Of a stretch of 7,163 nt of DNA, positions 5,470-7,163 are shown piece after piece (within the stretch, counting starts at the first letter, position 1; every line of letters begins with the position of its first letter). Made by a program: the position numbers and the translations under genes. The notes beneath the pieces are model-generated. The model saw only the letters and a list, made by a program, of their open reading frames with translations, did no database searches and was not told the DNA's origin. Origin of the DNA: JBNKDD01 sp050288085 (GTDB taxonomy: Bacteria; Chloroflexota; Anaerolineae; Aggregatilineales; UBA3940); assembly GCA_050288085.1 (NCBI GenBank), contig JBNKDD010000295.1:1-7163 (forward strand), given 5' to 3'.

Positions 5470-6720
5470 TCAATTGTCGTCCTGATGTTGGCTGCGCTGT
5501 CGCAATCCAAAAAACGCCCCGACAACTGCACCACCAACCAACGCGCTGATCGTGCTAAACACGGCCAGCCTTTTTTTGCTGATGGAGGGGTCAGATGAAT
5601 CATCCTTCTCAATGATGGGGTTTTCGACCATCGTAACGGTTTCGATACCACCAGAATTCTCTTGTTCTTCCACAACATCCTGGCCTTTAAGATGGTCACC
5701 AAATTGTGGACGCATCATAGCAAACACTTCTTTGCGTGTTCGAGTCTTACGCAGCACGGCGACGGCATCGTCATCGGGCAGGATCCGTGAGCCGTACATG
5801 TTAGCATAAACCTGCGTAAACTCGGCCCCGATGAAGAATACCTGCGCCGAGTAGTAGACCCATACCAGAAGTGCCACCAGTGATCCGGCAGCACCGTAGG
5901 CTGACCCCACGCTGCTGCGGCTCAGGTACAACCCAATCAACACATTTCCCGTTGTGAAAAGAAGGGACGTAGCTATCCCGCCGATCCATACATCTGACCA
6001 GGCGATTTCGGCATCCGGCACCGCCTTGTAGATGAAGGCAAATAACAAACTGAAGATGATGAAGGATAATAGAAACTGAGCAACCTGGAGCGTCTGAAGG
6101 AAAGCAAACACCCGTGCCGGGTCGAAGGTCGGCGGCACCCAGGTGCTGATCGCATCACCCAGGACTGATAGCACCATATCAAATAATAACGAAACAATTA
6201 ACAGCGAACCGGCCACCAGGACCATCGCAAATGAGATCAGGCGTTCCTTAATCATGCCGGTCACACCACGGCCTGATCTTTGACGGAGTTCCCACACCGT
6301 ATTGAGGGCCCTTTTCAACTGCCCAAATACCCCCGATGCACTGAACATCAGCATACCGATACTGATCACCGTCGCAATAATGCCAGACCCGGATGTTCCG
6401 GCATTACGTAAAACGGTTCGGATTACAATGGCGGCATCCTGTCCAATGGCCTTCTGTGTGCTGTCGATAATTTCGCCTTCAACTGACGCATTGCTGCCAA
6501 ATACCAGGCTGAAGATCACAACAACCAGCACCAACAAAGGGGCCAGGGACAAGGCTGTATAGTATGCCAACGCCGCCCCAAGCTGGGAGGCATTATCCCG
6601 ACTCCATTCGGCCATCGTCTCCTTTAGCAGGGAGAAGATGGCCTTGATTATGGATTGGATGCGTTGGTACAACGCTGACTTATCTATTCTCTTTCTTATC
6701 GTTTGCAGGTAGTTACTCAT
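5470..6720 (-). CDS. YihY/BrkB family inner-membrane protein with C-terminal extension
   Basis: The 416-residue product carries the YihY/BrkB core. A cytoplasmic N-terminal helix leads into ETMAEWSRDNASQLGAALAYY (34-54) and LSLAPLLVLVVVI, the first membrane segment. Four more segments follow to about residue 270, then the conserved block GAAGSLVALLVWVYYSAQVF and FIGAEFTQVYA ends the core near residue 303. The family was once called ribonuclease BN in error; it is now regarded as a membrane protein of unknown transport role. Beyond the core lie about 80 charged, probably cytoplasmic residues and a further glycine-rich membrane segment (about 386-406, STISALVGGAVVGAFFG), which the short family members lack. 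No Shine-Dalgarno precedes the ATG at 6720. It starts 47 nt after the GlsB-like gene on the same strand and may be co-transcribed with it. Confidence 0.9.
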   Translation of the reverse strand: MSNYLQTIRKRIDKSALYQRIQSIIKAIFSLLKETMAEWSRDNASQLGAALAYYTALSLAPLLVLVVVIFSLVFGSNASVEGEIIDSTQKAIGQDAAIVIRTVLRNAGTSGSGIIATVISIGMLMFSASGVFGQLKRALNTVWELRQRSGRGVTGMIKERLISFAMVLVAGSLLIVSLLFDMVLSVLGDAISTWVPPTFDPARVFAFLQTLQVAQFLLSFIIFSLLFAFIYKAVPDAEIAWSDVWIGGIATSLLFTTGNVLIGLYLSRSSVGSAYGAAGSLVALLVWVYYSAQVFFIGAEFTQVYANMYGSRILPDDDAVAVLRKTRTRKEVFAMMRPQFGDHLKGQDVVEEQENSGGIETVTMVENPIIEKDDSSDPSISKKRLAVFSTISALVGGAVVGAFFGLRQRSQHQDDN

Positions 6721-6726
6721 ATATTG

Positions 6727-6732
6727 ATTGTA
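6727..6732 (-). promoter_or_regulatory. Possible -10 element for leaderless YihY transcript
   Basis: TACAAT on the minus strand lies only 6 nt before the YihY ATG, the distance expected between a -10 and a transcription start. There is no Shine-Dalgarno in the same interval, so a leaderless mRNA starting at or next to the ATG is possible. No acceptable -35 is seen 16-18 nt further upstream, so this is weak. Confidence 0.3.
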
Positions 6733-6767
6733 GCGAATGCCGCAAAAGGTCCGCTGCCAGTGTTAGT

Positions 6768-7019
6768 TCAGACACGCTTTAGGGCGATGATAATCACCAG
6801 GAAGAGCACAGCTCCAACCAATGCGGTGATAATTTCTCCGACGAACCCGGCAGCAAAGATACCCAGTGAACCGAGCACAAAGCCGCCGATCAGTGCACCG
6901 ATGATCCCCACAACGATGTTACCAATCAGTCCAAAACCACGACCTTTCACCAGAACGCCTGATAACCAACCGGATATCAGCCCAATAAGCAACCAGATAA
7001 TCAATGAACGTACAGTCAT
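6768..7019 (-). CDS. GlsB/YeaQ/YmgE family small membrane protein (transglycosylase-associated type)
   Basis: The 83-residue protein is nearly all membrane helix: segments at about 5-24, 29-50 and 58-80, rich in glycine. It has the family order of LIIWLLIGLISGWLSG, then a loop with KGRGFGLIGNIVVGIIGALIGG, and a final segment ending in a short basic tail (LKRV). Relatives are stress induced; in Staphylococcus a GlsB-type protein (AmaP-associated) occurs in the Asp23 operon, but the role in most bacteria is unknown. The 'transglycosylase-associated' name does not imply enzyme activity. GAGG, 5 nt upstream, supports the ATG at 7019. The promoter at 7056-7081 precedes it, and the YihY gene follows 47 nt downstream on the same strand. 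Confidence 0.9.
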   Translation of the reverse strand: MTVRSLIIWLLIGLISGWLSGVLVKGRGFGLIGNIVVGIIGALIGGFVLGSLGIFAAGFVGEIITALVGAVLFLVIIIALKRV

Positions 7020-7055
7020 GTCAACCTCTTTTTTCTCATTAACGTTATGGACTTG

Positions 7056-7081
7056 ATCATAGCAATGACAGCCTAAAAAAA
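7056..7081 (-). promoter_or_regulatory. Promoter of the GlsB-like gene with one 11-bp unit and extended -10
   Basis: On the minus strand TTTTTTTAGGC (7081-7071) matches the fourth unit of the other three promoters. Twenty nt after its start comes TATGAT (7061-7056) preceded by TGC, a good extended -10. The three upstream units are not recognisable here. The leader to the ATG at 7019 would be about 30 nt. Confidence 0.55.
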
Positions 7082-7107
7082 TCCTTCTCTATCTTTGCAC
7101 TTTTAGG

Positions 7108-7163
7108 TCATGCTGCGAGAAGTTGGAAAAGCTCCTCGGGCGTGATACCGGATGAAAACTGCT
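7108..7163 (-). CDS. 3' end of an unidentified minus-strand gene (partial)
   Basis: In one minus frame the window edge reads QFSSGITPEELFQLLAA and then stops at TGA (7110-7108). The composition is that of a normal helical protein C-terminus, and the strand agrees with the downstream GlsB-like gene 88 nt away. The other two minus frames give less protein-like peptides, and the plus strand gives none. Too little is present to name a family. Confidence 0.5.
   Translation of the reverse strand, partial: QFSSGITPEELFQLLAA

Noticed and set aside
6703..7056. Plus-strand frame of 117 codons opposite the GlsB-like gene
   Set aside because: The product is low-complexity Pro/Thr/Ser/Ile, the antisense pattern of a glycine- and isoleucine-rich membrane protein.
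7099..7108. CACTTTTAGGT-like unit on the plus strand near the right edge
   Set aside because: It resembles one 11-bp unit, but it is single, in the opposite orientation, overlaps the stop codon of the partial gene, and has no unit or -10 at the expected distance inside the window.

Overview
The window (about 7.2 kb, roughly half G+C) is ordinary bacterial chromosome, not phage or plasmid. It holds seven complete protein genes and one fragment of a gene at each edge. There are no rRNA or tRNA genes, CRISPR arrays or insertion sequences that I can see. Most products are envelope or stress-type families: a baeRF family 3 protein, a VTT/DedA-like membrane protein, YtxH, a triple-BON protein, YihY/BrkB, and a GlsB/YeaQ-type protein, plus one family 1 glycosidase. 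The mix and protein style fit an environmental bacterium, possibly Chloroflexota/Anaerolineae. That assignment is a guess from gene content, not a measured result.

Layout. Positions 1-160 (minus) carry the C-terminal half of a response-regulator receiver domain with no start codon. It is cut off just upstream of a two-gene plus-strand unit, baeRF (209-1363) and VTT protein (1370-1933). A convergent minus-strand block follows: GH1 glycosidase (1963-3330), YtxH protein (3388-3747) and an unrecognised tail-anchored protein (3885-4409). The plus-strand BON gene (4679-5386) diverges from that block. It converges, across a 27-bp perfect palindrome, on minus-strand YihY (5470-6720), GlsB-like protein (6768-7019) and the last residues of an unidentified gene (7108-7163).

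The most notable signal is regulatory. The promoters of the YtxH gene, the unrecognised 174-residue gene and the BON gene each contain four contiguous 11-bp units related to CTTTTTTAGGA. In all three, the last unit starts exactly 20 nt before the proposed -10 hexamer. The GlsB-like gene has only the last unit, at the same 20-nt distance, followed by an extended -10 (TGC TATGAT). This looks like a local regulon controlled by one factor that binds 11-bp direct repeats, as OmpR/PhoB-type response regulators do. Phased T-tracts that bend DNA are the main alternative. The shared promoter ties an uncharacterised membrane protein to YtxH, BON and GlsB families, and suggests a coordinated cell-envelope stress module.
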